DNA from: Gammaproteobacteria bacterium 50_400_T64 | GTDB taxonomy: Bacteria; Pseudomonadota; Gammaproteobacteria; Pseudomonadales; Porticoccaceae | Length of the DNA stretch: 64,000 nt | Reading direction: 5' to 3' | NCBI GenBank assembly: GCA_002162755.1 | Contig: MAAS01000029.1 | Coordinates: 285,033-349,032, forward strand | Shown: positions 47,858 through 57,661 of the stretch, in pieces | Numbering within the stretch: the first letter of the stretch is position 1 | Layout of the letters: each line of letters starts with the position of its first letter | Translations under genes and position numbers: made by a program | The notes under the pieces: model-generated | Database searches by the model: none | What the model saw: the letters and a program-made list of their open reading frames with translations, nothing else | Told to the model about the DNA's origin: nothing

Positions 47858-48589
47858 GTGGCTGAACATCTTACCGACGAAGAACAACTCGAATCCCTAA
47901 AGCGCTGGTGGAAGGAAAACGGCATGCAGCTAGTGCTGATTGTCGCTCTCTCTGTAGGTGGCTGGTATGCCTGGCAACAGTGGCAGGGGAATAAGAAAGC
48001 TAAAGCCGAAATGGGCTCGCTGATTTATATTGAAATGATGGACATTGCTTCTAAGGCGCCGCTCAGTGCTTTGCTTGATGAGCAGCGTGAGACGATGATT
48101 GAAAAGTCAGAAGTATTGAAAAAAGATTTTGCGAATACACAGTACGCTAACTATGCGGGCTTGCTGTTGGCCAAGCTGGCAGTGGCTGAAAAACGCCTTG
48201 ATGATGCGGCTGTAGAATTGCAGGCGGTGATAGAAAACACAGAGGGTGAGGAACTCTCCTATATCGCCCAGATGCGTTTGGCTCGGCTGGAGATGGGACG
48301 AAAGAATTATCCCGAGGCTTTACAGATTATTGAAGGCGATATACCGCCGGCCATATTGGCCAATGTAGCAGAGCTGCGCGGTGATATTCATTTGTTTGCT
48401 GGTGATAACCTGGCGGCGCGGGCAGCTTATCAACAAGCACTTGATGCCGTTGGTAGCAATGATCAGCGTCTTAGGGCTTTACTGGAGCTTAAGCTTAATC
48501 AGGTTTTGCCCAGCCCTGTTGCCGTGAGTAAAAGTGCGGCGAGTGAAAGTAGTTCAGGCAAAGCGCCTGATGACGAGGATGACTCGTGA
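47858..48589 (+). CDS. yfgM: Membrane-anchored TPR protein YfgM
   Basis: 243 aa. N-terminal cytoplasmic stretch, then a membrane helix (MQLVLIVALSVGGWYAW, ~20-37) and TPR-like periplasmic repeats. YfgM is a SecYEG/PpiD-associated ancillary factor. GTG start at 47858. It overlaps bamB by 4 nt (GTGA), so translation is coupled. C-terminal Ser/Asp-rich tail. Confidence 0.93.
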   Translation: MAEHLTDEEQLESLKRWWKENGMQLVLIVALSVGGWYAWQQWQGNKKAKAEMGSLIYIEMMDIASKAPLSALLDEQRETMIEKSEVLKKDFANTQYANYAGLLLAKLAVAEKRLDDAAVELQAVIENTEGEELSYIAQMRLARLEMGRKNYPEALQIIEGDIPPAILANVAELRGDIHLFAGDNLAARAAYQQALDAVGSNDQRLRALLELKLNQVLPSPVAVSKSAASESSSGKAPDDEDDS

Positions 48590-49806
48590 TCCGCCTCTTC
48601 GGCATTCTGTGCTGCGTTTTATTGTTAAATGGCTGTAGCGGGCTAGGCACTGATGATACTGGCGAAGGTAATCAGCTTGAAGGCGATGAGGCAGTAAACA
48701 CCGAAGAGCTGCCCCTTGATGATGAGGAAAAAGTAGATCTCGAGCCAAAAGAACTTCTCGACATTGATGCCACCGTAAAAATTAAAAAAGTTTGGCGTAA
48801 TTCCGTTGGCGGCACGGACGATGTCTATCAGGAAACACTGCGCCCGGCAGTGGCCGATGGCATGGTCTACGCCGCGAGTAATAAAGGCCGCGTTAGCGCC
48901 TGGTCCGTGGAGACGGGCGATCGTCTGTGGCGTAGGGATCTCGACTTGTCACTTTCTGGTGGTGTAGGCGTTGGCGGGAATTTAGTCGCTGTCGGTACGC
49001 CAAAGGGTGAGGTCATTGCGCTTGATAGAGCAACGGGAGAAGAGCGTTGGCGCGTGGCCTTGAGCAGTGAGATTCTCTCAGCACCTGTGGTGCAGGATGA
49101 CTTGCTCGTGGCACAGACACAGGACGGTAAAGTCTATGGTCTTTCTGTGAGTAGTGGCGAAGAGCTTTGGCGCTATACCGTCGAAGTTCCGGTGCTGACC
49201 CTCCGGGGTACGGCGACACCATTGGTGACCAAGCGTATGGTGATAACGGGCTTTGCCAACGGCAAGCTAGTTGCACTTAATACGGAAACGGGTGCGCTTA
49301 TTTGGGAAGCAAAGCTAGCGACGGGTGAAGGCAAGACCGAACTTGAAAAAATGATAGACGTGAATAGCCCCGTGATGGGTAACGAAGTGGTTTATGCCAC
49401 CAGTTATCAGGGCCGTGCCGGGGGCTTTAGCCGCGGTACAGGACGAGAGTTGTGGGCACAAAAAAGCTCCAGCTTTTTCCCGCCGGCTTATGCAAGGGGT
49501 CGCTTATTTGTTGTTGATACAGAAGATCAGGTTCTACGTTTGAGATCTTCCGGCGGACGGGCAGAGTGGACAAATACTGATTTTCTGCGTCGCAAGTTAA
49601 CACCTCCTGTGGTGGTCGGTACCCATGTGCTGGTAGCCGATGGCGAGGGTTATCTGCACGCTCTGTCTCAGGTTGATGGTTCTGTCGCGGGTCGCGTTAA
49701 AGTGGATGGTGACGGTGTCGCTATCGCAATGGCGACTGACGGTGAGATCATTTTTGTGCAAGACAATGACAGTGATCTTACTGCCTACCGGATAATCGAT
49801 AAATAA
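48586..49806 (+). CDS. bamB: Outer-membrane assembly lipoprotein BamB
   Basis: 406 aa beta-propeller lipoprotein of the BAM complex. Lipobox LLLNGCSGL near residue 17 gives lipid anchoring. PQQ-like repeats (VSAWSVETGDRLWRRD, VIALDRATGEERWRV, VYGLSVSSGEELWRY, LVALNTETGALIWEAKL) form the propeller. GTG start overlapping the yfgM stop by 4 nt. Followed by a perfect hairpin. Confidence 0.95.
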   Translation: MIRLFGILCCVLLLNGCSGLGTDDTGEGNQLEGDEAVNTEELPLDDEEKVDLEPKELLDIDATVKIKKVWRNSVGGTDDVYQETLRPAVADGMVYAASNKGRVSAWSVETGDRLWRRDLDLSLSGGVGVGGNLVAVGTPKGEVIALDRATGEERWRVALSSEILSAPVVQDDLLVAQTQDGKVYGLSVSSGEELWRYTVEVPVLTLRGTATPLVTKRMVITGFANGKLVALNTETGALIWEAKLATGEGKTELEKMIDVNSPVMGNEVVYATSYQGRAGGFSRGTGRELWAQKSSSFFPPAYARGRLFVVDTEDQVLRLRSSGGRAEWTNTDFLRRKLTPPVVVGTHVLVADGEGYLHALSQVDGSVAGRVKVDGDGVAIAMATDGEIIFVQDNDSDLTAYRIIDK

Positions 49807-49812
49807 ACACCG

Positions 49813-49848
49813 GCCTAAAACGGCAATATTCATATTGCCGTTTTAGGC
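49813..49848 (+). terminator. Perfect 16-bp hairpin between bamB and der
   Basis: GCCTAAAACGGCAATA (49813-49828), loop TTCA, TATTGCCGTTTTAGGC (49833-49848). No long T tract follows, but position and stability suggest a terminator for the pilW-bamB unit, after which der has its own promoter region (125 bp). Confidence 0.65.
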
Positions 49849-49973
49849 GTGTATTTCGTGTAAAATACCCCCTGTTTAATCTGTACCTGTAGCACAGGAA
49901 TAGATCTGGATTAGAAAATCTGGGCTTATTCGAGTGCTAGTAATCCCTTTTATTTCTCTGATAGCCACCGCCT

Positions 49974-51368
49974 ATGTTACCTGTAATCGCACTTGTCGGA
50001 CGTCCCAATGTGGGCAAGTCCACCCTGTTTAATCGACTCACCCGTAGTCGCGATGCACTGGTGGCTAATTACTCCGGCCTGACCCGTGACCGAAAGTTCG
50101 GCGAAGGAGTGATCGACGAACAGCGCTATATGATTGTCGATACCGGCGGTATTACCGGCGAGGAAGAGGGTATCGATTCCGAGATGGCACGCCAGTCTGA
50201 GCTGGCGATGGAAGAGGCCGATCTGATCTTTTTCATTGTTGATGCCCGTGCCGGTTTAACCCCGGTCGATGAAGCCATTGCCCAGCGTCTGCGGCAAAAA
50301 GCACTGCCGGTGCTGCTGGTGGTGAATAAAATTGACGGTGTTGATCCCGATGTCGCCCTGGCAGACTTTTATCGTTTAGGGATTGGCGAGGTTCACCCGA
50401 CCACGGCCACCCATGGTCGCGGTGTTAAAACCTTAATGGCCAAAGCCCTCGACCGCTTTCCAAAAATTGCCGAGAGCAATAATAAATTAGCTTCCGGCAT
50501 TAAAATGGCCGTTGTGGGTCGCCCCAATGTCGGTAAATCGACACTGGTGAATCGCCTGCTCGGCGAGCAACGCGTTGTGGTTTACGACGAGCCCGGCACC
50601 ACCCGTGACAGTATTTATATCGAGTACGAGCGCAATGGTAAGCAATACACACTCATCGATACGGCCGGTGTGCGGCGTCGTAAAAATGTTTCCCTAACCG
50701 TCGAAAAATTCTCCATCGTTAAAACCTTACAGGCGATTGACGATGCCAACGTAGTGATTTTATTAATTGACGCCCACGAAGGGCTGGTTGAGCAGGATAT
50801 GCACCTAATGGGTGCTGCTATTGATGCGGGTCGCGCATTGGTGGTTGCGGTCAATAAATGGGACGGCATGGAAGACGGCGAACGGGAGTGGCTGAAAAAA
50901 GAACTCAAGCGTCGCCTGCGTTTTGCCGAATTTGCCGATATTCACTTTATCTCCGCCCTACACGGCACCGGCGTTGGCCACCTCTATAAATCGGTGCGCA
51001 AAGCCTATCACTCCGCAACAGACAGCCTCAGTACCAATCGCTTAACCCAGGTGCTGGAAGATGCCGTCAGCGACCACGCGCCGCCGATGGTTAAAGGTCG
51101 TCGTATTAAACTACGCTACGCCCACGCGGGTGGCCGCAATCCGCCGGTGATTGTGATTCACGGCACCCAGACAGAATCAGTGCCGGCCCACTACAAACGT
51201 TTTCTCGAAAAAACCTTTCGCCGCGCCCTCGACTTACATGGCACACCGATAAAAATAGAACTGCGCTCGGGTGATAATCCCTATGCAGGGCGCAAAAAAG
51301 TCAGCGCCAAAGAGACGGGTAAGAAGCGGCATTTAATGCGTGGTAAGAAAGATAGGCCTTCGCGTTAG
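49974..51368 (+). CDS. der: Ribosome-assembly GTPase Der
   Basis: 464 aa with two GTPase domains and a KH-like C-terminal domain. Walker A copies [12 protein letters not shown] (~8) and [12 protein letters not shown] (~185); NKIDG and NKWDG supply the specificity motifs. It matures the 50S subunit. C-terminal tail is Lys/Arg-rich. Confidence 0.97.
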   Translation: MLPVIALVGRPNVGKSTLFNRLTRSRDALVANYSGLTRDRKFGEGVIDEQRYMIVDTGGITGEEEGIDSEMARQSELAMEEADLIFFIVDARAGLTPVDEAIAQRLRQKALPVLLVVNKIDGVDPDVALADFYRLGIGEVHPTTATHGRGVKTLMAKALDRFPKIAESNNKLASGIKMAVVGRPNVGKSTLVNRLLGEQRVVVYDEPGTTRDSIYIEYERNGKQYTLIDTAGVRRRKNVSLTVEKFSIVKTLQAIDDANVVILLIDAHEGLVEQDMHLMGAAIDAGRALVVAVNKWDGMEDGEREWLKKELKRRLRFAEFADIHFISALHGTGVGHLYKSVRKAYHSATDSLSTNRLTQVLEDAVSDHAPPMVKGRRIKLRYAHAGGRNPPVIVIHGTQTESVPAHYKRFLEKTFRRALDLHGTPIKIELRSGDNPYAGRKKVSAKETGKKRHLMRGKKDRPSR

Positions 51369-51456
51369 TAGATATATGGTATTTGAGTAGTCTGTGTGTT
51401 GTCCGTAGTTTTTATGTTGCAATATGTAAAGATAGATTCTACTTATATCGAGAAAA

Positions 51457-52167
51457 ATGATGAGTAATCAACATTCAATAATTTATGTAATGCGTCATAT
51501 CGATATCGGTGGTCACATTGAAATACCCTATAAAAAGGTGGGTATTACGGGTGCGGGGAACTCAACGTTGACCTCGCGATTACAGCAGATAAGTAATACG
51601 AAGTCGCCAATAAAAGCCCAGTGTATTGCCGCGTGGGAGCATCATGATGCCAGGGCAATTGAAAACGCAATGCATTTGCTGCTTGATGACAGCCGAGTTG
51701 AAGGTGAATGGTTCTTTGATAAAGACGATACCATGGTTGAACGAATGCAGCCTATGATGGCCCTTTTGGGCGCAACGGCTGTTGAGATAGAAGGGACTGA
51801 TGATTTATATACAAAAAAAGTTTTAGAAAAAGAGAGCGCATCAAAGTCTGTATCTAATCAGGCTTTACTTGGTGAAATTTCAGGGCTTTTACAAACTCCT
51901 TTAAGAACGAGCATTAGAAAAGGCGGCCCCACTTTTTTTAGTGATAAAACTAATTTAACTTATTATGTTGGCTACCGAAAATCAGGGAGCCACAACCTTG
52001 GCATTGGGCGAGCTAGAGAGGTTTTTGATGAACTCAGTGAATTTCTTGGGGTTGAGGGCTATGACTTAGAGCAAGCCCCAAGTGGGGGTGCTCGCTTTAT
52101 GGGGATTCCTTCGGAAGTTGTTGCTGAAATTATTAACAAGATAGAATCAGGTTTTACTAGCAAATAA
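51457..52167 (+). CDS. GIY-YIG-type protein of the T5orf172/MUG113 group
   Basis: 236 aa. The N-terminal ~90 residues read as a GIY-YIG nuclease-like domain: SIIYVMRH..., YKKVGITGAGNSTLTSRLQQI, a middle IAAWEHHDARAIENAMHLLL and the acidic VEGEWFFDKD with the likely catalytic Glu. The C-terminal ~130 residues are unknown (SIRKGGPTFFSDKTNLTYYVGYRKSG...). The gene is AT-richer than its neighbours, lies alone between der and a convergent peptidase gene, and looks acquired. Function may be in DNA repair, mobile DNA or defence; not decidable. Confidence 0.72.
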   Translation: MMSNQHSIIYVMRHIDIGGHIEIPYKKVGITGAGNSTLTSRLQQISNTKSPIKAQCIAAWEHHDARAIENAMHLLLDDSRVEGEWFFDKDDTMVERMQPMMALLGATAVEIEGTDDLYTKKVLEKESASKSVSNQALLGEISGLLQTPLRTSIRKGGPTFFSDKTNLTYYVGYRKSGSHNLGIGRAREVFDELSEFLGVEGYDLEQAPSGGARFMGIPSEVVAEIINKIESGFTSK

Positions 52168-52247
52168 AGAAGGTGGCTAATTGCTGTCGAGAGAGTTGAA
52201 ATGATGACTCTCGTGCAAAAAAGTTTTTATTTTTACTAGTAGATTAT

Positions 52248-54185
52248 TTATAACGATAGCGCCTCAATTTCATCCATTACCTGCTCAAAGCGCCGAATCA
52301 CCGCTGCGTACACCTCAGACGAGGCCATATCGACACCGGCCTTTTTAAGGATGTCGTAGGGGTAGTCAGATCCACCAGCGCGCAGTATCGATAAATAATT
52401 ATCCCTTTCTGCTTCGCCACCTTGTTGCACTTTTTCCATTAAATAATAGGCCGCAGAAATTGAGGTGGCATATTGATAAACATAAAAGTTGCGATAAAAG
52501 TGGGGGATGTAAGCCCATTCAACGGTGTATTTATGGTCGATATTCATCACGCCTTCACCGTGGCCGTAGTAGCGTTTTAACAGGTCACCGTAAAGGGTGT
52601 TGAGCCGGTCGGCTGATAGAGCCTCACCGGCTTCAACGCGCTGGTGAATGGCGAGCTCAAATTCCGCGAACTGGGTTTGGCGAAAGAAGGTGCCGCGCAA
52701 ACTCTGTAATTCCTGCAGTAAATAAAATAATTTTTCTTCTTTATTTCGGGCGTTCTTCTGCAAGTAATTCATCAGCAGGACTTCATGGCTGGTCGAAGCA
52801 ATTTCTGCGATAAACGTAGCATATTCTGCTTTGACAAAGGGCTGGGCCTGGTTCGCTAGCAGCGAGTGCATGGCATGGCCCCACTCGTGGGCGTAGGTCG
52901 ATAGCGATTCAAAATTGTCATTATGATTGAGCAGTAAATAAGGATGCACATCGTAGGCTGCGCCCATCATATAAGCACCACTGCGTTTACCCTGCATAGG
53001 GTAGATGTGCATCCAGTCCTGCATAGCGGCTTGCTGCTGAATGTGTTGGTAGTCTCCGCCCAGGGGCGCTAGGGCCAGCATTAGTATTTGCTGGGAGGCC
53101 TGTACGGTGTAGGGCTTGTCGATGGCGCTAACCGGGGGATAAACGTCGTAGTAGCCAGGGTCTTCAATGGCCATTAGTTTGGCGCGTAGTGCAAGATAGC
53201 GGTGCAGTGAACCGAGGTTTTCATTGACGGTAGATACCAGGGACAAATAGACCTGTTTGGGAATATTGTCAGCGGCTAATGCACGTTCAAGAGCGGATGG
53301 GTAATTCCGGGCTTTGGCTTCAAAGATATGAGCTTTTACCTGGCCCTCTAAGGTGACGGCAAGCGTTTGAGCGTAGTTTTGATAGCTACCGAAAAAGTTG
53401 TCAAACACCTCTTTGCGCAGCTCCCGTGAAGGGTTACTGCGGTAGCGGGTATAGGCCGCAGGGTTTAATGTAATACTTTCTCCATCGGGCAGGGTGAGCT
53501 CAGGCCAGGGGATTTCAGCATTGGTGAGTATGCTGTAAGTTTCTGCGGCAGTGGCGAGAGGGCTACCGGCTGACGCGAGCAATTTTTCTTCATTTTCTGA
53601 AAGTACGTGGGGTGACTGGCGGAGAATATTGCGAATATAAAAATCGTAGTCTTCCAGTGAGTTCTTGCCTCTGACAAAGGTATCGGCATTCATAAATTTC
53701 TCCAGCCGATGTTTGCCAACGGCGAGTAGCTCCGGGGCAATAAAACTGCTGCTTTCTTCGTAGCGCGTCATTAAATTTTCAATGAGTGCATGCTGTTCAC
53801 GGGCTTGTGAGTTACCCAGATCAGTGTCTTTATTCAGGAAGCTATAGGTGTAAAGGCGTGCCAGGTTGCGGTAAATATCGGCATTAATCGTCAGGCAGCG
53901 GGCTAGCCGTTTGGCACTGCTACCCAGTTTTCCGCGACATTCTTCGAGGCTGGTGAATTGCTCCGGAATTTTCGCTTTCTCTTCTTCCCAGCTAGCAGTG
54001 TCGGAATAGAGCTCTGTTAAATCCCATAGGCCCGGTTCTACGGTGAGTGTTATCAGCTCGGGGTTGTTTGTTTCGGGTGCAGCTGCCAGCGCAGATAAAC
54101 TACAGTTGAGTGTTAACGCCAGTGCGATATGTAATAGAAGCCTCGGTGCTTTAAGGTTCAACAATGCGTTTACAGTGATGGGCAT
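52248..54185 (-). CDS. pepF: Oligoendopeptidase F, M3 family, exported
   Basis: About 645 aa. The zinc motif HEWGH is in YAHEWGHAMHSLLANQ near residue 442, followed by the third ligand Glu in YATFIAEIASTSHE. An N-terminal signal peptide (LLLHIALALTLNCSLSALAA) indicates export to the periplasm, whereas most PepF are cytoplasmic. Start: ATG 54185, supported by GAGAG upstream; an in-frame ATG 54206 would add seven residues. It cleaves short peptides. Adjacent to xseA on the same strand. Confidence 0.88.
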   Translation of the reverse strand: MPITVNALLNLKAPRLLLHIALALTLNCSLSALAAAPETNNPELITLTVEPGLWDLTELYSDTASWEEEKAKIPEQFTSLEECRGKLGSSAKRLARCLTINADIYRNLARLYTYSFLNKDTDLGNSQAREQHALIENLMTRYEESSSFIAPELLAVGKHRLEKFMNADTFVRGKNSLEDYDFYIRNILRQSPHVLSENEEKLLASAGSPLATAAETYSILTNAEIPWPELTLPDGESITLNPAAYTRYRSNPSRELRKEVFDNFFGSYQNYAQTLAVTLEGQVKAHIFEAKARNYPSALERALAADNIPKQVYLSLVSTVNENLGSLHRYLALRAKLMAIEDPGYYDVYPPVSAIDKPYTVQASQQILMLALAPLGGDYQHIQQQAAMQDWMHIYPMQGKRSGAYMMGAAYDVHPYLLLNHNDNFESLSTYAHEWGHAMHSLLANQAQPFVKAEYATFIAEIASTSHEVLLMNYLQKNARNKEEKLFYLLQELQSLRGTFFRQTQFAEFELAIHQRVEAGEALSADRLNTLYGDLLKRYYGHGEGVMNIDHKYTVEWAYIPHFYRNFYVYQYATSISAAYYLMEKVQQGGEAERDNYLSILRAGGSDYPYDILKKAGVDMASSEVYAAVIRRFEQVMDEIEALSL

Positions 54186-54219
54186 AGTGTTTCGCTCTCG
54201 TTTCATTCTGTTGCTAGCG

Positions 54220-55611
54220 TTAAGTTTTTATAGCGGGTGTCTGTTCAATATCTTCAATCATACAATGCAACACGCCATCGCTGAGTGTCACGGCCACTGC
54301 GTCGTTCCTGGCAGTATTTGAGACATGGCTTATCACTTGTCCGCGCTTATTTTGCACGATGGCATAACCTCTTTCGAGGGTATTTAAAGGGCTAATCGCC
54401 TGTAGTAGTGCGACGGTGGAACTTAGCTTCTGACGCCTATCATCCATTGCTTTACCCATACTGGCATGCAGTCGTTCTTCGAGATAGGCCACTTGCATCG
54501 TCAGTTTTGATAGCCGTAACTGCGGTGTTTGCGCCTGGTGCCGGGTTTGAGTTTGTAGCAAGCGAGCCTGTAACTGGTGGAGGCAGCGCTCCATTGCTTT
54601 GTGTAAACGAATGTCGAGATTATCGAGGTGTTGGCTATGAGTGTTGATAATGTCGGCGGGGTGGCGCAAACGTTTGCGCAGGGCATTTAATTGTTGGGCG
54701 GCGTTGAATAAAGTGAGTCTGGCTTGCTGGCGAAACCAGTTGTCATAGGCCTGCAGGTTTTGCCGTAATTCATCGCCATCGGGGCTGGCCATTTCTGCCG
54801 CCGCTGATGGAGTGGGTGCTCGCGCATCGGCGACAAAGTCGGCAATGGTGGTATCGGTTTCATGGCCGACGCCGCTGATAACGGGGATCTTGCTTGCAGT
54901 AATAGCGCGAGCGACGGCCTCTTCGTTAAATGACCAAAGATCCTCAATAGAGCCGCCACCGCGACCGACAATTAATAGATCACATTCGCTGTGCTGATTG
55001 GCTTGTTGCAGCGCGCCTACAATGGCCTCAACGCTGGCATTACCCTGTACGGCACAAGGATAGATAGTGACCGGCAGCAGAGGGAAGCGGCGTTCAAGTA
55101 CGTGCAGTATGTCGCGCAGTGCTGCGCCCGTGGGTGAGGTGATAATGCCAAGGTGTCGGGGGAATGTTGGTAGCTCTTTCTTGCGCTCGGTATCAAAAAG
55201 TCCCTCTTCGACGAGCTTGTCCTTTAATTGCTCAAAGCGACGTTGTAATTCACCAATACCCGCAGGCTCAATATGTTCGGCAATTAATTGGTAGTCGCCG
55301 CGGTTTTCGTAAAGCCCAACCTGACCTCGAATCAGAATCTGTTGGCCATTCTCTAGTTTGAACTTAACACCCCGGTTTCGATTGCGAAACATCGCGCAGC
55401 GGATCTGTGCCTTGTCATCTTTAAGGGTGAAATACCAGTGCCCGGATGCCGGGCGGGAGAGATTGCTGATTTCTCCGTCGACCCACAACAGGGATAAGTG
55501 GGTTTCCAGTAACTGTCGTGCACGTCGGTTGAGCTGGCTGACGCTGAAAACCTGTTTTTCAGGCTTGTTGGCAGCTGACGGTGGGGTAGCGGTTGGGCGT
55601 CTATTTTTCAT
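54220..55611 (-). CDS. xseA: Exodeoxyribonuclease VII large subunit
   Basis: About 463 aa. OB-fold (VFSVSQLNRRARQLLETHLSLLWVDGEISN...) then catalytic domain with GGSIEDLWSFNEEAVARAI, GHETDTTIADFVADARAPTPSAAAE, and the C-terminal ERGYAIVQ. It degrades single-stranded DNA with XseB. The open frame extends upstream to 55716 but homologues begin near KNRRPTATP; I use ATG 55611. Confidence 0.95.
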   Translation of the reverse strand: MKNRRPTATPPSAANKPEKQVFSVSQLNRRARQLLETHLSLLWVDGEISNLSRPASGHWYFTLKDDKAQIRCAMFRNRNRGVKFKLENGQQILIRGQVGLYENRGDYQLIAEHIEPAGIGELQRRFEQLKDKLVEEGLFDTERKKELPTFPRHLGIITSPTGAALRDILHVLERRFPLLPVTIYPCAVQGNASVEAIVGALQQANQHSECDLLIVGRGGGSIEDLWSFNEEAVARAITASKIPVISGVGHETDTTIADFVADARAPTPSAAAEMASPDGDELRQNLQAYDNWFRQQARLTLFNAAQQLNALRKRLRHPADIINTHSQHLDNLDIRLHKAMERCLHQLQARLLQTQTRHQAQTPQLRLSKLTMQVAYLEERLHASMGKAMDDRRQKLSSTVALLQAISPLNTLERGYAIVQNKRGQVISHVSNTARNDAVAVTLSDGVLHCMIEDIEQTPAIKT

Positions 55612-55779
55612 GTTTGGATTGTAGATAAAAGCCTGGTCTTTGTAGAGAGATGTGAGCGCTTTTAGTGAAATTATTGTTTGGGGATTACTGTATGTGCTCA
55701 CTGCTGGTGAGTACATATTGCTGAGAGGGTAGCTTCAAATATGACTGCGGATGCGCTCCTCATTTGAGGCAAGAAACGC

Positions 55780-55812
55780 TTGACACTCAGGCATTAAATG
55801 ATAATAATTCTC
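55780..55812 (+). promoter_or_regulatory. hemP promoter with Fur box
   Basis: TTGACA (55780-55785), 17 bp, AATAAT (55803-55808). A Fur-like box with AATGATAATAATTCTC (55797-55812) matches the consensus core AATGATAATCATTATC at 14 of 16 positions and overlaps the -10. Iron-Fur repression of hemP and following genes is inferred. Confidence 0.8.
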
Positions 55813-55844
55813 ATTCTCATTCGTATTTGTAGGAGTGGTTAAGG

Positions 55845-56033
55845 ATGCCTGAGTTAGAGTTATTACCCCGTAAAAAAGTGCAAGAAAATAAACTGCGAAT
55901 AGTCCCGGTGAGTAGCAATACGGTGAATACGGATTCGCTAATAGCATCATGCAAGGTGTTAACCATTGTTCATAATAACGATCAATATCAATTGCGAATT
56001 ACCAGTAGAAATAAACTCATATTAACGAAGTGA
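55845..56033 (+). CDS. hemP: Hemin uptake protein HemP
   Basis: 62 aa. The C-terminal part (SLIASCKVLTIVHNNDQYQLRITSRNKLILTK) is the HemP domain. HemP proteins are short, Fur-regulated factors needed for haem uptake gene expression in some species. A promoter with a Fur box precedes it, and a haem-degradation protein follows. N-terminus is Lys-rich. Confidence 0.9.
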   Translation: MPELELLPRKKVQENKLRIVPVSSNTVNTDSLIASCKVLTIVHNNDQYQLRITSRNKLILTK

Positions 56034-56132
56034 AAGCTAGAGCAAGCCACCAAGCTATGAAATTTCATTTCTAGCAAGGCAGCCAGTCATTAGTTGTTTA
56101 GGACGTTTTGGCAACTGTTTTTGGAGAATGTC

Positions 56133-57224
56133 ATGGATATGTCAGTTAATGAAGTAGCTATAAATAAAGCGATTAAAAAAGAGAAATATCAACAATTAAA
56201 AATATGTAAACCGAAGATTTTGGCGCGAGATGCTGCTAAAAATTTAGGCATATCAGAATGTGAACTGCTTACCTGTCGTCAGGGTAATGGTGTTGTTCGT
56301 TTGCTTGATGATGTCGAAACAATTCTGAATCAATTAATTCTACTGGGTCAGGTTATGGCTCTAACGCGTAATGAAGAATGCGTCCATGAGCGGACAGGTA
56401 TTTACAATAATCCCAGTTTCTTTCATCAAAATCATGTGTCACTCGGCTTGTTTGTTAATTCTGATATAGACCTGCGTTTATTTATGGATCACTGGAAATA
56501 TTGCTTCGCCTGTGCGGAACCTTCCAAAGATGGCATACGTAAGAGTATTCAGTTTTTTGATAAATCGGGTATGGCTGTACATAAAGTGTATTTGACGCCA
56601 GAGTCTAACGAATATGCTTATGATGTTTTGGTGAAAAAATTTCAGCACGATGAACCGGATGAGATTATTAGTTTTGTAAATTATGAAGCCAAACCTGCTG
56701 TCAGGCCCGATACTGCCGTTGATTGGCAGGGCTTCCGTTTAGCCTGGGATGCAATGCAAGATACCCACGAGTTCGTATCCTTATTAAAACAATTTAGAGT
56801 GGGGCGTGAACAAGGCTTCCGTAATGTCGGTGGCGACTATGCTCGGCGAGTCAGTAACGATGCAATGTGCCGTGTTTTGGAAATGGTTCGTGATCGACAT
56901 TGCGAAATTATGATTTTTGTGGGTAATCGTGGCTGTATTCAAATTCATACGGGGCCTGTCGTAAAACTCAATCAATCGGTTGGTTGGTTTAATGTATTCG
57001 ACCCTATATTCAACTTGCATTTGAATACCGATAATGTCGCCGGTAGCTGGGTAACCCGTAAGCCAACAAGTGAGGGCGTTGTGTCGGCATTGGAGTTATT
57101 TAATAGTGATGGCGAGACAATCGCCACGCTATTTGGGAAGCGAAGGCCTGGTGAGGAAGAGCAGACTTTATGGAAAGATATACTGGCTGAACTTCCAGCC
57201 TATAGCCTGACCTCTGCGGCTTGA
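56133..57224 (+). CDS. hmuS: Hemin-degrading protein HmuS/HemS
   Basis: About 363 aa from ATG 56133 (GGAG before it). Two HemS-type repeats (about 1-170 and 190-360). The haem ligand His is not fixed by sequence alone; candidates are in GIYNN...QNHVSLGLF. The C-terminal IFVGNRGCIQIHTGPVVKL and GWFNVFDPIFNLHLN are family signature. It binds and breaks down haem to release iron in the cytoplasm. It lies 99 bp behind hemP. No haem ABC transporter genes occur in the window. Confidence 0.9.
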   Translation: MDMSVNEVAINKAIKKEKYQQLKICKPKILARDAAKNLGISECELLTCRQGNGVVRLLDDVETILNQLILLGQVMALTRNEECVHERTGIYNNPSFFHQNHVSLGLFVNSDIDLRLFMDHWKYCFACAEPSKDGIRKSIQFFDKSGMAVHKVYLTPESNEYAYDVLVKKFQHDEPDEIISFVNYEAKPAVRPDTAVDWQGFRLAWDAMQDTHEFVSLLKQFRVGREQGFRNVGGDYARRVSNDAMCRVLEMVRDRHCEIMIFVGNRGCIQIHTGPVVKLNQSVGWFNVFDPIFNLHLNTDNVAGSWVTRKPTSEGVVSALELFNSDGETIATLFGKRRPGEEEQTLWKDILAELPAYSLTSAA

Positions 57225-57267
57225 TTAGCTGGGGTGGCAGGTCGCTCGATAACGGAGGAAAGCTGAT

Positions 57268-57621
57268 ATGCAACAGATAAAAATAGTAGGGCCCTATCGA
57301 CTGGCAGTACAAGATAAAGTGCGACTTGAGCTGTCTGCAGAGACACTGTCAAAACTTTTAAATAGCGGTCTGGTTTCTGTCAATAATTTTCGTTGTCTTG
57401 ATCAAGGCTCTAAACAATGTGTCTGGAACCTGTTACTGGAAGGTCTCGGCCATTCATCGCAGCAATGTGCTGGCTTATGTTCAAAAACCTGCTGCCAGCA
57501 GAAAAACTTGAAGAGTAATAAGCCGCTACGCCAGTTGCGTGTCGATAGTTTAGGCTTGCCAGTATGGGAGATCGAGGATAATGTAGCCCCCGGCTTTAAT
57601 TCAGCCGGTACGCGATTTTAG
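57268..57621 (+). CDS. Cys-rich 117-aa protein of the haem locus
   Basis: No family recognised. Cysteines at 43, 51, 67, 71, 75 and 76 (FRCLDQGSKQCVW, then QQCAGLCSKTCCQQ) cluster in the middle. Residues ~20-45 (LELSAETLSKLLNSGLVSVNNFRC) look helical. No signal peptide. It lies 43 bp behind hmuS in the same direction and 40 bp before the CopD-like gene, so it is part of the Fur-controlled unit. A role in iron, haem or Fe-S handling is inferred from the cysteines and context only. Confidence 0.65.
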   Translation: MQQIKIVGPYRLAVQDKVRLELSAETLSKLLNSGLVSVNNFRCLDQGSKQCVWNLLLEGLGHSSQQCAGLCSKTCCQQKNLKSNKPLRQLRVDSLGLPVWEIEDNVAPGFNSAGTRF

Positions 57622-57661
57622 ACCGTATTGAGAAGGGGTTGTGTGAAGGAGAAGGGGCGGT

